A stretch of 14,570 nucleotides of DNA from SVTX01 sp045632305 (lineage in GTDB: Bacteria > Bacillota > Clostridia > Oscillospirales > CAG-272). The position numbers and the translations under genes are program-made. The notes below the pieces were generated by a model, which saw only the letters and a list, made by a program, of their open reading frames with translations, was not told the DNA's origin and did not search any database. The stretch is taken from positions 1 through 14,570 of the forward strand of contig JAZQWL010000034.1 in NCBI GenBank assembly GCA_045632305.1, in the 5' to 3' direction. Below are positions 7,843 to 14,385 of the stretch, one piece after another (the first letter of the stretch is position 1; each line of letters opens with the position of its first letter).

Positions 7843-8019
7843 ATGAAAAAGCCGGATAAAAAGACGCCTCTTACAAAAAAGAAAATATATGAAATACCGC
7901 AGACGGAGGGAAGGGACGTGGAAGATCCCGCGTTTCCTATAGTGAATGATCCCCCCGTTCCTAACCGCGCTCATACGGAAATGCGAAAGGACTTTCCTCC
8001 CGAATTTCCCGAAATATAA
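7843..8019 (+). CDS. Small proline-rich protein of unknown function (58 aa)
   Basis: I do not recognise this protein. The 58-residue product is soluble, with no signal or membrane segment. It has a lysine-rich N-terminal third (MKKPDKKTPLTKKK) and a proline-rich, acidic C-terminal half ending DFPPEFPEI. It is probably unstructured. It is judged real for three reasons. A near-ideal AAGGAG site (7831-7836) lies 6 nt before the ATG. The stop falls exactly at the start of a strong terminator. The frame fills the space between two divergent or convergent neighbours. Codons ending in C/G (CCC, GAC, CGC) resemble those of neighbouring genes. It lies between two surface-protein genes on the opposite strand, but nothing links its function to them. 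Confidence 0.7.
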   Translation: MKKPDKKTPLTKKKIYEIPQTEGRDVEDPAFPIVNDPPVPNRAHTEMRKDFPPEFPEI

Positions 8020-8046
8020 AAAACGAGGCGCATGCGCCTCGTTTTT
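8019..8046. terminator. Bidirectional terminator, perfect 28-bp palindrome
   Basis: A 12-bp perfect stem (8019-8030 with 8035-8046) around CATG has A-runs on the left and T-runs on the right. It serves the 58-residue protein gene on the plus strand and the phosphodiester glycosidase gene on the minus strand. Confidence 0.92.
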
Positions 8047-8054
8047 ATTTTAAA

Positions 8055-10280
8055 TTATTTTCTTTTTTTCTTTGCGTAAAGCATGCATGTCGTACCGATC
8101 GCTACGATCATCGCGCTGATTCCGCCTATTGTTGAACCGCAACCGCCAATGTCAAGGTCGTCTACGGTGGGTGAAGTGTTGCTTGTAGCATCCGTCGGAG
8201 ATTCGTTGCTTGTAGCATCCGTCAAGGGAGCTTCGGTGGGTTCTTCCGTTACGGGCTCAGTTGCGGGCTCGGTCACGGGATCCGTGGGAGCTTCCTCGGT
8301 GGGCTTCTCGGTGGTCGGCTCTTCCGTGGGTGCATCCGTTACGGGCTCGGTATCTTTCTCTGTCGGCTCTTCAGTAGGAGCGTCAGTAGGAGCTTCGGTT
8401 GTATCTTCCTCTTCCTGTGTAGAGGTATAAGCAATCGTTTCCAAAATTACGAACGTGCCGTCGTTGAGCTTGAGAACAAAGCTCAGTGTGTGGCTTCCGG
8501 GAGAAACGAAATCAACGTCAACGTTGAAGTTGAAGGTCTTTGCCTTTGAACCGCCCTGCGCCTGAATATCCGCATCCGCAGATCCGACAAAATTGGAATT
8601 CCATTGGATTTTGTCCGTATCGTTATCGAAGAAATAGCCGGCGTTTCTGATGCTCTGGCCAAATCCCGCCCAACCCTTGATACCTAAGCTATCCGAGTAA
8701 TCGAGCTGGAAGTTCTTTGATGACTTACCGTTTACTGTGTAATCCGTAATCTCGTGGTCAATATACTGGTTGCCGCGCTCTACGGAAACCAATGTATTTG
8801 CAGGATCGTTGGGATTTGTTTCGGGCTCTGTTGTGGGGGGCTCTGTTACGGGCTCGGTCGTTGCGGGCTCTGTGGGGTCTTCAACGGGAGGATTGGTCGT
8901 GCCGCCGTTCTTCGGAACCGCAAGAATGATCGCGTTACCAACGGATCTGCCTGTTGTACCGTTTTCGCCTACAAAGGCATTTGAATATGTGCCGTCATTG
9001 TTTCTGATGATCATTGTGGTTGATCCGCCGCCGTCAAGCACGAATCCGTATGTGCATCCGAGTGCCTTGAGCTGCTCTGCGATCTCATAGTAGGTCGCGC
9101 CCTTGCCGTTAGTTTTTGCAATTGCGAGAATAACGGGTGTGCCGTCTGCCTTGAATCCGATAGCGGATCTGTTTGCCTGGTAGTTTGCGTAGGAAATATC
9201 AGCAACCTGAGTAGTAGCCGCGGAGCTGGAGGTCAAGCCCTTTACGAAATCGTATTCGCCGTTAACGAGTACCGCCTGCTTGAAGCCAACCGCATTGTAA
9301 ACCTCCGACCAATTGGCATTAACAACCTGGTTTACCTTAACGTATCTTCCGCTTGCCAGAGTTGTTGACATGCTGGGGGAGATCGCAATGTATATCTGTC
9401 CTGCGGAGGGCTTTGCGTTTGCTGCTCCGCTTATTTTATTTGTTACAGTACCTGTTACAAAGTAGGTGTAGTCGCCCTGGGAGTCAACGTGTCCCGTGCC
9501 GCCTCTGTACGCATATCTGTACGTGTCGCATGATACGACGTAAACGTCCATACCTGTAAGATCTACCGCGGAGGGAGAGTCGGGAGTAACGATAGCGGGA
9601 GTTGTTGCGTTGGGCGCTCTGTCAGAGCCGATTCTTAAATGTTCACCGAGAACGGTGGTCTTGTCGGAAGCCATAACCGTAAGATTATAGCGGCCCTTTG
9701 TACGGGAGAACGAGGTAATTCCCGCAAAACCGTTGATGTGATAAATAACGCTTCCGTCTTCCTTCATACCGATAACGCCCGCGCCTGCTACGCCTTCAAG
9801 GTGGTGTCCCTTGTAAACGTCGCCGTTCTGGATCATTACGTTTTCGGGCTCGCCAATACCGGGTGTGTTGCCGGTTTCAATGTCGAAGAAGTCACCGTTG
9901 ATTGCCGCTACGGGGATCCAATCGGGATTTTCAGCCGCAAACTGCTGCATCAAGGTCTTGACGGGCTTCGTAGCAAAATCGGTGTTGTTGTTTTTGCCCA
10001 TGGAATAAACGAACATTCTCGTATTTTCTCCACCGATAGCGCCGTACGTGTTATACGTAGATGCGGTGGTTGCCGTACCTCTCTGATATGAGGAAACCGA
10101 CGAGGTGAAATACTGTACCTCGTTTTGAATTACAGTATGTGATTTCATGTCGATGTTTGTAATACATCCCGTGCTTGTCGTTCCGTAAGGGTTGGTTACC
10201 GCCGCAGAAGCGGGGACTACAACGAATACGTTGAGAATAAGCATGGAGAGGATGCATAAAGCAATTAATTTTTTCTTCAT
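8055..10280 (-). CDS. Surface phosphodiester glycosidase family protein (NAGPA domain)
   Basis: This 741-residue protein is secreted by a signal peptide with probable cleavage after ASA (residues 24-26). The core (about 40-456) is a NAGPA domain, the phosphodiester glycosidase fold of the mammalian uncovering enzyme and bacterial exopolysaccharide proteins. Hallmarks are AAINGDFFD (125-133) and GFVLDGGGSTTM (412-423, D416). A Pro/Thr/Glu linker (about 463-495), a beta-sandwich-like module (~495-625) and a second TEEPT-rich stalk (~630-705) follow. The end is GGCGS (712-716), a hydrophobic segment (717-735) and KKKRK, an anchor placing the enzyme on the cell surface. It may cleave or remodel glycan-phosphodiester polymers; this is inferred from family, and the substrate is unknown. 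The start has AGGAGG (10289-10294) 8 nt upstream. Confidence 0.88.
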   Translation of the reverse strand: MKKKLIALCILSMLILNVFVVVPASAAVTNPYGTTSTGCITNIDMKSHTVIQNEVQYFTSSVSSYQRGTATTASTYNTYGAIGGENTRMFVYSMGKNNNTDFATKPVKTLMQQFAAENPDWIPVAAINGDFFDIETGNTPGIGEPENVMIQNGDVYKGHHLEGVAGAGVIGMKEDGSVIYHINGFAGITSFSRTKGRYNLTVMASDKTTVLGEHLRIGSDRAPNATTPAIVTPDSPSAVDLTGMDVYVVSCDTYRYAYRGGTGHVDSQGDYTYFVTGTVTNKISGAANAKPSAGQIYIAISPSMSTTLASGRYVKVNQVVNANWSEVYNAVGFKQAVLVNGEYDFVKGLTSSSAATTQVADISYANYQANRSAIGFKADGTPVILAIAKTNGKGATYYEIAEQLKALGCTYGFVLDGGGSTTMIIRNNDGTYSNAFVGENGTTGRSVGNAIILAVPKNGGTTNPPVEDPTEPATTEPVTEPPTTEPETNPNDPANTLVSVERGNQYIDHEITDYTVNGKSSKNFQLDYSDSLGIKGWAGFGQSIRNAGYFFDNDTDKIQWNSNFVGSADADIQAQGGSKAKTFNFNVDVDFVSPGSHTLSFVLKLNDGTFVILETIAYTSTQEEEDTTEAPTDAPTEEPTEKDTEPVTDAPTEEPTTEKPTEEAPTDPVTEPATEPVTEEPTEAPLTDATSNESPTDATSNTSPTVDDLDIGGCGSTIGGISAMIVAIGTTCMLYAKKKRK
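8170..8410 (-). repeat. Thr/Glu/Pro-rich stalk-coding repeats in the glycosidase gene
   Basis: Imperfect repeats encode EEPT, TEAP and DAPT units that form a wall-spanning stalk before the C-terminal anchor. Nearest the anchor, a nine-residue duplication (TDATSNESP / TDATSNTSP) appears as a direct repeat in the DNA at about 8175-8222. A shorter stalk of the same kind is encoded at about 8790-8890. Confidence 0.8.
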
Positions 10281-10345
10281 TGCATGGGCCTCCTGAATTG
10301 ATATTTTGCAAAGGCATTACGCCGCTTGCAATTTTTCCCATATAC

Positions 10346-10374
10346 ATTATAACATAAAGTTAAGTGCTTGTCAA
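10346..10374 (-). promoter_or_regulatory. Near-consensus promoter of the glycosidase gene
   Basis: On the minus strand there is a perfect -35 TTGACA (10369-10374), a 17-bp spacer and a perfect -10 TATAAT (10346-10351), plus an extended -10 TGT. This is the strongest promoter in the window by match to consensus. It implies high constitutive expression unless a repressor acts; no clear operator is seen. Confidence 0.93.
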
Positions 10375-10397
10375 TTGATTTTTACGGTTGCGCGTAT

Positions 10398-10429
10398 TAA
10401 AAAATCTCCGTCACAAACGTGACGGAGAT
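10398..10429 (-). terminator. Terminator of the phosphoribosyltransferase gene
   Basis: ATCTCCGTCAC (10404-10414) pairs with GTGACGGAGAT (10419-10429) in an 11-bp perfect stem. On the minus strand it is followed by six Us (complement of 10399-10404). It lies just after the stop of the minus-strand gene and upstream of the glycosidase promoter. Confidence 0.9.
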
Positions 10430-10435
10430 GAAATT

Positions 10436-11080
10436 TTAAAGCTTGGAATAGCCGTGGCAGTTCATAAGCGCGTCGAGCTTTTCACCGCGTCTGCAGAGGG
10501 GACATTCGTGGGAGGGGCAGGCGAAATAGCCGGGCAAGTCATTGGGGTCGAAAACAGAGCTTACGGGGTAGCCCGCGCACTGATTTGTCGTAGCAAATAT
10601 TGCCGATACGCCTTCAACCTCGCCGCCGTAGTATTTAATGGCGTCGATCGCGAGCTTTGCGGTATATCCCGAGGAAATTGAAACCGCAAGCACAAGCACG
10701 TGCTTTCCGCGGATCATGGGAACGATGTTATCGCGGAACATGATCTGTGAGCCGCTTGTAATTTCGGGGGTAACTACGTAGATAGTGTTGTGGGAATTGA
10801 GCGTCATGAAATTATTCTGCGTAAGCTCGTTTGCAAGGCACGTGCCTATTACCTCGGTACCGTCGAGGCAGAGGATCGTGTCGATGACCTGCGTTGTATA
10901 ATTGTACGCGCGGCAAAGCTCGCGGGCTACTGCCTGCGCTTCTGAAAGACGGGATTTTTGCGCGGCAACGTCGATATAATAATTGCTGTGGGAGTGATTT
11001 GTGGCAAAGTGTCCTTTTGCTACGCGAAGGTAAAGGTTGTTGTTCTTTGTTTTGATTACTCTTGTATCGGTTGTCGGCAT
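10436..11080 (-). CDS. PyrE-like phosphoribosyltransferase family protein
   Basis: This 214-residue cytoplasmic protein resembles orotate phosphoribosyltransferases. GHFATNHSHSNYYIDV (23-38) matches an N-terminal segment of clostridial PyrE-like proteins as I remember them. The PRPP-binding region is RGKHVLVLAVSISSGYTAKLAI, with the SSGYT turn at 136-140 where typical enzymes have TTGGS. The two acidic residues normally just before that turn are Ala132 and Val133, so catalysis is doubtful. A C-terminal cysteine group (C188, C193, C196, C208) could bind a metal. The ATG at 11080 has AGGAG at 11088-11092. An upstream in-frame ATG at 11125 lies just past the -10 box, lacks a ribosome site and is rejected. 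It may be a non-catalytic or differently specific relative; no pyrimidine genes are nearby. Confidence 0.8.
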   Translation of the reverse strand: MPTTDTRVIKTKNNNLYLRVAKGHFATNHSHSNYYIDVAAQKSRLSEAQAVARELCRAYNYTTQVIDTILCLDGTEVIGTCLANELTQNNFMTLNSHNTIYVVTPEITSGSQIMFRDNIVPMIRGKHVLVLAVSISSGYTAKLAIDAIKYYGGEVEGVSAIFATTNQCAGYPVSSVFDPNDLPGYFACPSHECPLCRRGEKLDALMNCHGYSKL

Positions 11081-11113
11081 TTTTTCGCTCCTTGAGTTTG
11101 AGTTTATAAAAGT

Positions 11114-11142
11114 ATTATACAACAAAAAAAATAAATTTACAA
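11114..11142 (-). promoter_or_regulatory. Promoter of the phosphoribosyltransferase gene
   Basis: On the minus strand, TTGTAA (11137-11142), a 17-bp spacer and TATAAT (11114-11119). The Shine-Dalgarno site is about 20 nt downstream. Confidence 0.85.
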
Positions 11143-11259
11143 TACCTTTTATACAATTTTAAGCTATTTTGTTAATTAAATAATAAAAAAATTGTGCCAA
11201 AATACAGAATTGAGTAATTTACGACGAAAATATTTGTTTAATTTTTTTTTGAAAGGTAC

Positions 11260-11288
11260 TGTACAAATCAAAAAAATAATGTTAAAAT
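11260..11288 (+). promoter_or_regulatory. Possible promoter of purC
   Basis: TGTACA (11260-11265) and TAAAAT (11283-11288) are 17 bp apart. Both are imperfect. The rest of 11143-11346 is AT-rich with no gene visible. The leader of about 55 nt is too short for a purine riboswitch. Confidence 0.45.
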
Positions 11289-11346
11289 ATATGTGTTAGA
11301 AATTTTCGAATTTTGTGTCGCAAATCGCGGCGGAACGGAGAATGTT

Positions 11347-12045
11347 ATGAAAAAGGTTTATACTGGTAAAACTAAGGACGTTTACGCACTTGAAAACGGC
11401 AACGTATTGCTTAAGTTCAAGGATGATTGCACGGGTAAGGACGGAGTGTTCGATCCCGGTGAAAACACGGTAGGTCTTACGATCGAGGGTATCGGAAGAG
11501 CAAATCTTGAGACCTCGGTGCGTTATTTTGAGCTTCTTCGTGCCGCAGGCATCAAGACTCATTACGTTTCCGCAAATCTTGAGGATGCGACAATGGAGGT
11601 TCTTCCCGCAGAATGCTTCGGTAAGGAGCTTGGCGGCGGTGGACTTGAGGTTATTTGCCGTCTTGTTGCTACAGGCAGCTTTATCCGTAGATACGGTGAG
11701 TACATTAAGGATGGAACACCCCTTCCCGGCGGTTACGTTGAATGTACCTTCAAGAATGACGAAAAGGGAGATCCGCTTGTAACGGGTGAGGGCCTTGTGG
11801 CTCTTAAGGTTATGACCGAGGAAATGTTCAAATCCCTTAAGGAGCAGACGCTCAAGATTACAAAGATCGTAGCGGACGACCTTAAGGAGATCGGACTTGA
11901 CCTTTGGGACATCAAGTTTGAGTTTGGCTACAATAACGGCGAGGTTATTCTCATTGACGAGATCGCATCGGGTAACATGAGAGTTTACCGCGACGGCAAG
12001 ATCGTTGATCCCGTAGAGCTTACAAAGATCATTAATAACAGATAA
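11347..12045 (+). CDS. purC: SAICAR synthase (phosphoribosylaminoimidazole-succinocarboxamide synthase)
   Basis: This 232-residue cytoplasmic enzyme joins CAIR and aspartate with ATP in purine synthesis. Family features: YTGKTKDVY near the N-terminus (5-13), KFKDDCTGKDG (23-33), the substrate site EVICRLVATGSFIRR (101-115), GDPLV (141-145), WDIKFEFG (187-194) and DEIASGNMR (204-212). The last replaces the usual DEISPDTCRLWD and marks a divergent branch of the family. Length is slightly below the usual ~235-250. The ATG at 11347 has GGAG at 11337-11340 with a 6-nt gap; an in-frame GTG at 11293 lies at the expected transcription start and is rejected. No other pur gene is adjacent, so it is regulated alone here. 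A terminator follows directly. Confidence 0.92.
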   Translation: MKKVYTGKTKDVYALENGNVLLKFKDDCTGKDGVFDPGENTVGLTIEGIGRANLETSVRYFELLRAAGIKTHYVSANLEDATMEVLPAECFGKELGGGGLEVICRLVATGSFIRRYGEYIKDGTPLPGGYVECTFKNDEKGDPLVTGEGLVALKVMTEEMFKSLKEQTLKITKIVADDLKEIGLDLWDIKFEFGYNNGEVILIDEIASGNMRVYRDGKIVDPVELTKIINNR

Positions 12046-12051
12046 TAATTT

Positions 12052-12080
12052 AAAAACGGCGGCAAATGTCCGCCGTTTTT
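12052..12080 (+). terminator. Terminator of purC
   Basis: An 11-bp perfect stem (AAAAACGGCGG 12052-12062 with CCGCCGTTTTT 12070-12080) encloses a 7-nt loop and ends in a T-run. Confidence 0.92.
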
Positions 12081-12101
12081 AAATATTTGTTCATATTTTT
12101 G

Positions 12102-12110
12102 TGGTAAAAT
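12102..12110 (+). promoter_or_regulatory. Extended -10 promoter for the HAD-degV operon
   Basis: TGGTAAAAT (12102-12110) is an extended -10 element. No clear -35 box is 17 bp upstream, so activity may rest on the TG motif. It lies between the purC terminator and the start at 12140. Confidence 0.55.
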
Positions 12111-12139
12111 TAAATATATTAACCTATAAGAGGTGTAAA

Positions 12140-12856
12140 ATGAGTAAAATCAAAGCGGTTCTTTTTGATCTTGACGGAACTCTTCTTCCTATGGATCAGG
12201 ATACCTTCATCGCGGCATATTTCGGTGAGCTTGTAAAGAAGTTTGCTCCCATGGGCTATGATCCCAAGGAGTTTGTTGCGGGAATATGGCAGGGAACTAA
12301 GGCGATGGTAACTAATAACGGGGATAAGCTCAATGAGGAAAGATTCTGGGATGATTTTTCCGCGGTCGTAGGTGACAGTATAAGGGAAAAGGCAGAGGAT
12401 TTCGATGAGTTTTACGAGAATAGATTCTGTCGCGTTCAGGTGAGCTGCGGGCATGAGCCAAAGGCGGTATCGGTTATTGAAAAGGTGAAAGAGAAGGGAC
12501 TTCGCGCCATATTGGCTACAAACCCCATTTTTCCCGCGGCAGCGACCTATCAGAGATGCGCGTGGGCGGGACTTTCTCCCGATATGTTCGAGCTTGTGAC
12601 CACTTATGAAAATTCGCATTTTTGTAAGCCCAATCTTAAATATTATGAGGAGATCCTTGAGAAGTGCGGTCTTTCTCCCGATGAATGTGTAATGGTCGGA
12701 AATGACGTGGGGGAGGATATGATAACCGAGGCGCTCGGAATGAGAGTTTTTCTTTTGACCGATTGTATAATTAATAAAGACGGCGTCGATATTTCAAAAT
12801 ATCCGCACGGCAGCTTTGATGAATTGATTGATTTTATTGGAGGTATTAATGATTAA
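12140..12856 (+). CDS. HAD-superfamily hydrolase
   Basis: This 238-residue cytoplasmic phosphatase-like enzyme has all four HAD motifs: FDLDGTLL with nucleophile D10 and acid D12; ATNP with T127; K163 in CKPNLKYYEEIL; and VGNDVGED with D189 and D193 for Mg2+. A helical cap (about 17-100) lies between motifs I and II, so it is a C1-cap member like phosphoglycolate phosphatases. The substrate cannot be told. The ATG at 12140 has AAGAGGTG at 12128-12135. An alternative in-frame start at 12101 overlaps the promoter and is rejected. The 3' end overlaps degV by 8 nt, so the two are co-translated. Confidence 0.9.
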   Translation: MSKIKAVLFDLDGTLLPMDQDTFIAAYFGELVKKFAPMGYDPKEFVAGIWQGTKAMVTNNGDKLNEERFWDDFSAVVGDSIREKAEDFDEFYENRFCRVQVSCGHEPKAVSVIEKVKEKGLRAILATNPIFPAAATYQRCAWAGLSPDMFELVTTYENSHFCKPNLKYYEEILEKCGLSPDECVMVGNDVGEDMITEALGMRVFLLTDCIINKDGVDISKYPHGSFDELIDFIGGIND

Positions 12857-13676
12857 GCTTTTCGTTGATTCCACGAGCAGCATTACACAAGCAGAAAAAG
12901 AAAAATACGGAGTGGAGATCCTGCCGCTTCGATTTACCTTCGAAGATGAAGAATATGAGGATGGTGTCGATCTTTCTCTCGATGATTTTTATCATAAAAT
13001 GATAGAGGAGAAGCGTTTTCCAAAAACCTCATTGCCGTCGCTTGGAAATGCTGAGGAAAAAATCACAAAATGTACGGATGACGGTGATGACGTGATCGTG
13101 ATTACCATGTCGTCTCGTCTTTCGGGTACGTACAATACACTTAAAATGCTCTTCGAGGATAATCCGCGCGTGCTTGTCGTGGACAGTAAGAGCTGTGTCG
13201 GCGGTGAGAGAATTCTTGTTATGGAAGTGAATAAATACAGGGATCAGTCGCTTTCCTTTATTAAAGAAAAGCTCGATGAGCTTATTCCGAAAATTCGTAT
13301 TTTTGCCGTTCCCAATACGCTTGAATATCTTTATCGCGGCGGTCGACTTTCAAGGGGCTCGTTTGCGGTTGGAAGTGTTCTGAAAATCAAGCCGATTTTG
13401 GCGGTGTTTGACGGAGAGGTCAAGGTGCTCTCAAAGGCGCTTGGTACGGTGAAGGCAATGACGGCTGTTGCAAATACTCTTTCTTCGTATAATTGCGATG
13501 AGAATTATCCCATCGTGCCTACTTATACTTATAATAAAGAAAATCTTGACGCCTTGGTTGAAATGACCGACGGAAAATACATTTCGCAGATGATCGATTA
13601 CGATAATGCGTCTCCCGTCGTTGCATGTCATTGGGGCCCCGATGCTTTTGGTTATGTTTTTGTTGAGAAAAAATAG
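12849..13676 (+). CDS. DegV family fatty-acid-binding protein
   Basis: This 275-residue cytoplasmic protein binds a fatty acid between two domains. In the FakA/FakB system, DegV proteins present the fatty acid to kinase FakA. Motifs: DSTSS at 7-11, KTSLPS at 59-64 (S61 contacts the carboxylate in known members), MSSRLSGTY at 86-94, YRGGRLSRG in the middle, and HWGPDAFG near the C-terminus, a variant of the usual H-x-GPGaxG. Length is standard (about 280). The ATG at 12849 has GGAGG at 12839-12843 and overlaps the HAD gene's end. No fakA is in the window; many genomes encode several DegV proteins and one FakA elsewhere. Confidence 0.93.
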   Translation: MIKLFVDSTSSITQAEKEKYGVEILPLRFTFEDEEYEDGVDLSLDDFYHKMIEEKRFPKTSLPSLGNAEEKITKCTDDGDDVIVITMSSRLSGTYNTLKMLFEDNPRVLVVDSKSCVGGERILVMEVNKYRDQSLSFIKEKLDELIPKIRIFAVPNTLEYLYRGGRLSRGSFAVGSVLKIKPILAVFDGEVKVLSKALGTVKAMTAVANTLSSYNCDENYPIVPTYTYNKENLDALVEMTDGKYISQMIDYDNASPVVACHWGPDAFGYVFVEKK

Positions 13677-13677
13677 A

Positions 13678-13713
13678 AAAAAAGGAGTAGCTCTGCTACT
13701 CTTTTTTCTTTTT
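13678..13713. terminator. Terminator of degV; also the last hairpin of the tRNA-Glu repeat array
   Basis: GAGTAGC (13685-13691) pairs with GCTACTC (13695-13701), extended by A/T pairs and one wobble, with T-runs on the right. It starts right after the degV stop and ends at the CCA end of the distal tRNA-Glu 3' copy. It can therefore terminate degV (plus) and reads as the hairpin after that copy (minus). Confidence 0.8.
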
Positions 13714-13840
13714 GGTGACCCATCCGGGAATCTGAACCTAGATGTGCGCCAATATTTCGATTTAAACTAAGTTTGTTTCGCGCACATCGTATCGCATTCG
13801 CAAAGTGAATGCAAGCGGGTTCGATTCGTTTTGATCTTCG
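13714..13840 (-). repeat. tRNA-Glu-linked structured repeat, distal copy (Glu-B)
   Basis: On the minus strand it is a 102-nt body (13840-13739) followed by a 25-nt copy of the tRNA-Glu 3' end from GGTTC to CC (13738-13714). The T-loop has one extra base (GGTTCAGATTC, against GGTTCGATTC in the intact gene). Foldable parts, in plus coordinates: hairpin GCATTC 13794-13799 / GAATGC 13807-13812; stem GATGTGCGC 13741-13749 / GCGCACATC 13780-13788 closing a 30-nt loop; outer helix GAATC.T.GAACC 13728-13738 / GGTTCGATTC 13818-13827. No 5' acceptor half is present, so it is not a tRNA gene. Confidence 0.85.
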
Positions 13841-13881
13841 AAATAAGAAAAGGAGCAGTTTTACTGCTCCTTTTCTTATTT
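13841..13881 (-). terminator. 18-bp hairpin after the proximal tRNA-Glu 3' copy
   Basis: A perfect 18-bp stem (13841-13858 with 13864-13881) with a 5-nt loop begins directly at the CCA of the 3' copy. On the minus strand the stem ends in CTCCTTTTCTTATTT, a terminator-like tail. Its core GGAGCAG/CTGCTCC differs from the GAGTAG/CTACTC of its sister hairpins with both sides changed. Confidence 0.8.
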
Positions 13882-14008
13882 GGTGACCCATCCGGGAATC
13901 TGAACCTAGATGTGCGCCAAGGTTGATATTTACTTTTAGCAAATTTTGCGCACATCGTATCGCATTCGCAAATCGAATGCAAGCGTGTTCGATTCGTAAA
14001 GAGCTTCG
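13882..14008 (-). repeat. tRNA-Glu-linked structured repeat, proximal copy (Glu-A)
   Basis: Same design as Glu-B: a 102-nt body (14008-13907) and a 25-nt tRNA-Glu 3' copy (13906-13882). Hairpin GCATTCG 13962-13968 / CGAATGC 13974-13980; stem GATGTGCGC 13909-13917 / GCGCACATC 13948-13956 with a 30-nt loop; outer helix GAATC.T.GAAC 13896-13905 / GTTCGATTC 13987-13995. Stems are identical to Glu-B, while the 30-nt loop differs at many places but keeps its length. Confidence 0.85.
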
Positions 14009-14050
14009 AAAAAGAAAAAAGAGTAGTTTTTACTACTCTTTTTTCTTTTT
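14009..14050 (-). terminator. Terminator of tRNA-Glu
   Basis: A perfect 18-bp stem (14009-14026 with 14033-14050) starts right at the tRNA's CCA. On the minus strand it ends in CTCTTTTTTCTTTTT, a U-rich tail. The tRNA transcript should stop here before the downstream repeats. Confidence 0.88.
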
Positions 14051-14124
14051 GGTGACCCATCCGGGAATCGAACCCGAGTTTCCAGCGTGAGAGGCTAGCG
14101 TCTTAGCCGCTTGACCAATGGGCC
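14050..14124 (-). tRNA. tRNA-Glu (anticodon CUC), CCA encoded
   Basis: Read on the minus strand, the acceptor GGCCCAT pairs with ATGGGTC. D-arm sequence is TGGTCAAGCGGCTAAGAC. The anticodon stem CTAGC/GCTGG encloses the loop CTCTCAC, giving anticodon CTC (reads GAG). The T-arm is TCGGG-TTCGATT-CCCGG. The discriminator A and CCA are encoded (14053-14050). The closest pattern I know is bacterial tRNA-Glu. It has its own promoter and terminator. The same 3' end reappears twice downstream in partial form. Confidence 0.95.
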
Positions 14125-14143
14125 GTATCTTGACGACTTTGAT

Positions 14144-14172
14144 ATTATATCACATTTTAAATGAAATTGCAA
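14144..14172 (-). promoter_or_regulatory. Promoter of tRNA-Glu
   Basis: On the minus strand, TTGCAA (14167-14172), a 17-bp spacer and a perfect TATAAT (14144-14149) with an extended -10 TGA. Transcription would begin about 12 nt before the tRNA 5' end. Confidence 0.88.
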
Positions 14173-14182
14173 GGGGTTTTTA

Positions 14183-14213
14183 CAAATTTTTTTGTTTTTT
14201 TGAAAAAAATTTG
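14183..14213. repeat. AT-only inverted repeat between the two repeat arrays
   Basis: CAAATTTTTTT (14183-14193) pairs perfectly with AAAAAAATTTG (14203-14213). It occupies the place where the degenerate Leu-type unit would have its GC-containing hairpin. It might be a weak terminator or a chance AT structure. Confidence 0.45.
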
Positions 14214-14223
14214 ATTCGATCTT

Positions 14224-14346
14224 GCTGCGGGCAACAGGACTTGAACCAAATTTGCCCCAAAGTCGATATTCGGTTGAAGTAATCAGAGCGCAAACATTGC
14301 AAATTCTTGCGAATTTGCGAGGTTCTGCGTCCGTAAGCTCTATACG
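14224..14346 (-). repeat. Leu-type tRNA-linked structured repeat, distal degenerate copy (Leu-B)
   Basis: On the minus strand: a 99-nt body (14346-14248) and a 24-nt tRNA 3' copy (14247-14224) with several changes in the acceptor part (plus strand GCGGGCAACAGG where the sister copy has GCGGGCGGTGGG). Hairpin GCAAATTC 14299-14306 / GAATTTGC 14311-14318; stem TTTGCCC 14251-14257 / GCGCAAA 14288-14294 with one mismatch, 30-nt loop. From 14292 on it is identical to the next copy. No GC hairpin follows it. Confidence 0.82.
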
Positions 14347-14385
14347 AAAATCAAAGGGAGTGGCAACGCCACTCCCTTTGATTTT
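14347..14385 (-). terminator. 18-bp hairpin after the Leu-type 3' copy
   Basis: A perfect 18-bp stem (14347-14364 with 14368-14385), loop AAC, starts at the CCA of the 3' copy and ends on the minus strand in TTTGATTTT. Stem length equals that of the two intact Glu-type hairpins, although the sequence is unrelated. Confidence 0.75.

Noticed and set aside
11143..11346. Purine riboswitch or other leader RNA upstream of purC
   Set aside because: The sequence is almost all A/T with no stable stems or known aptamer core, and the leader after the probable promoter is only about 55 nt.
13791..13832. Plus-strand tRNA-like piece (hairpin with 7-nt loop, then GGGTTCGATTCG)
   Set aside because: It looks like an anticodon arm followed by a T-arm, but there is no acceptor stem and the Glu-A copy has a different loop size. 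It is better explained as the outer-helix strand of the repeat unit.
13960..13988. Promoter within the Glu repeat bodies (minus TTGCAT, 17 bp, TACGAT)
   Set aside because: Both boxes match consensus poorly and coincide with the conserved hairpin; the Leu-type bodies have no equivalent.
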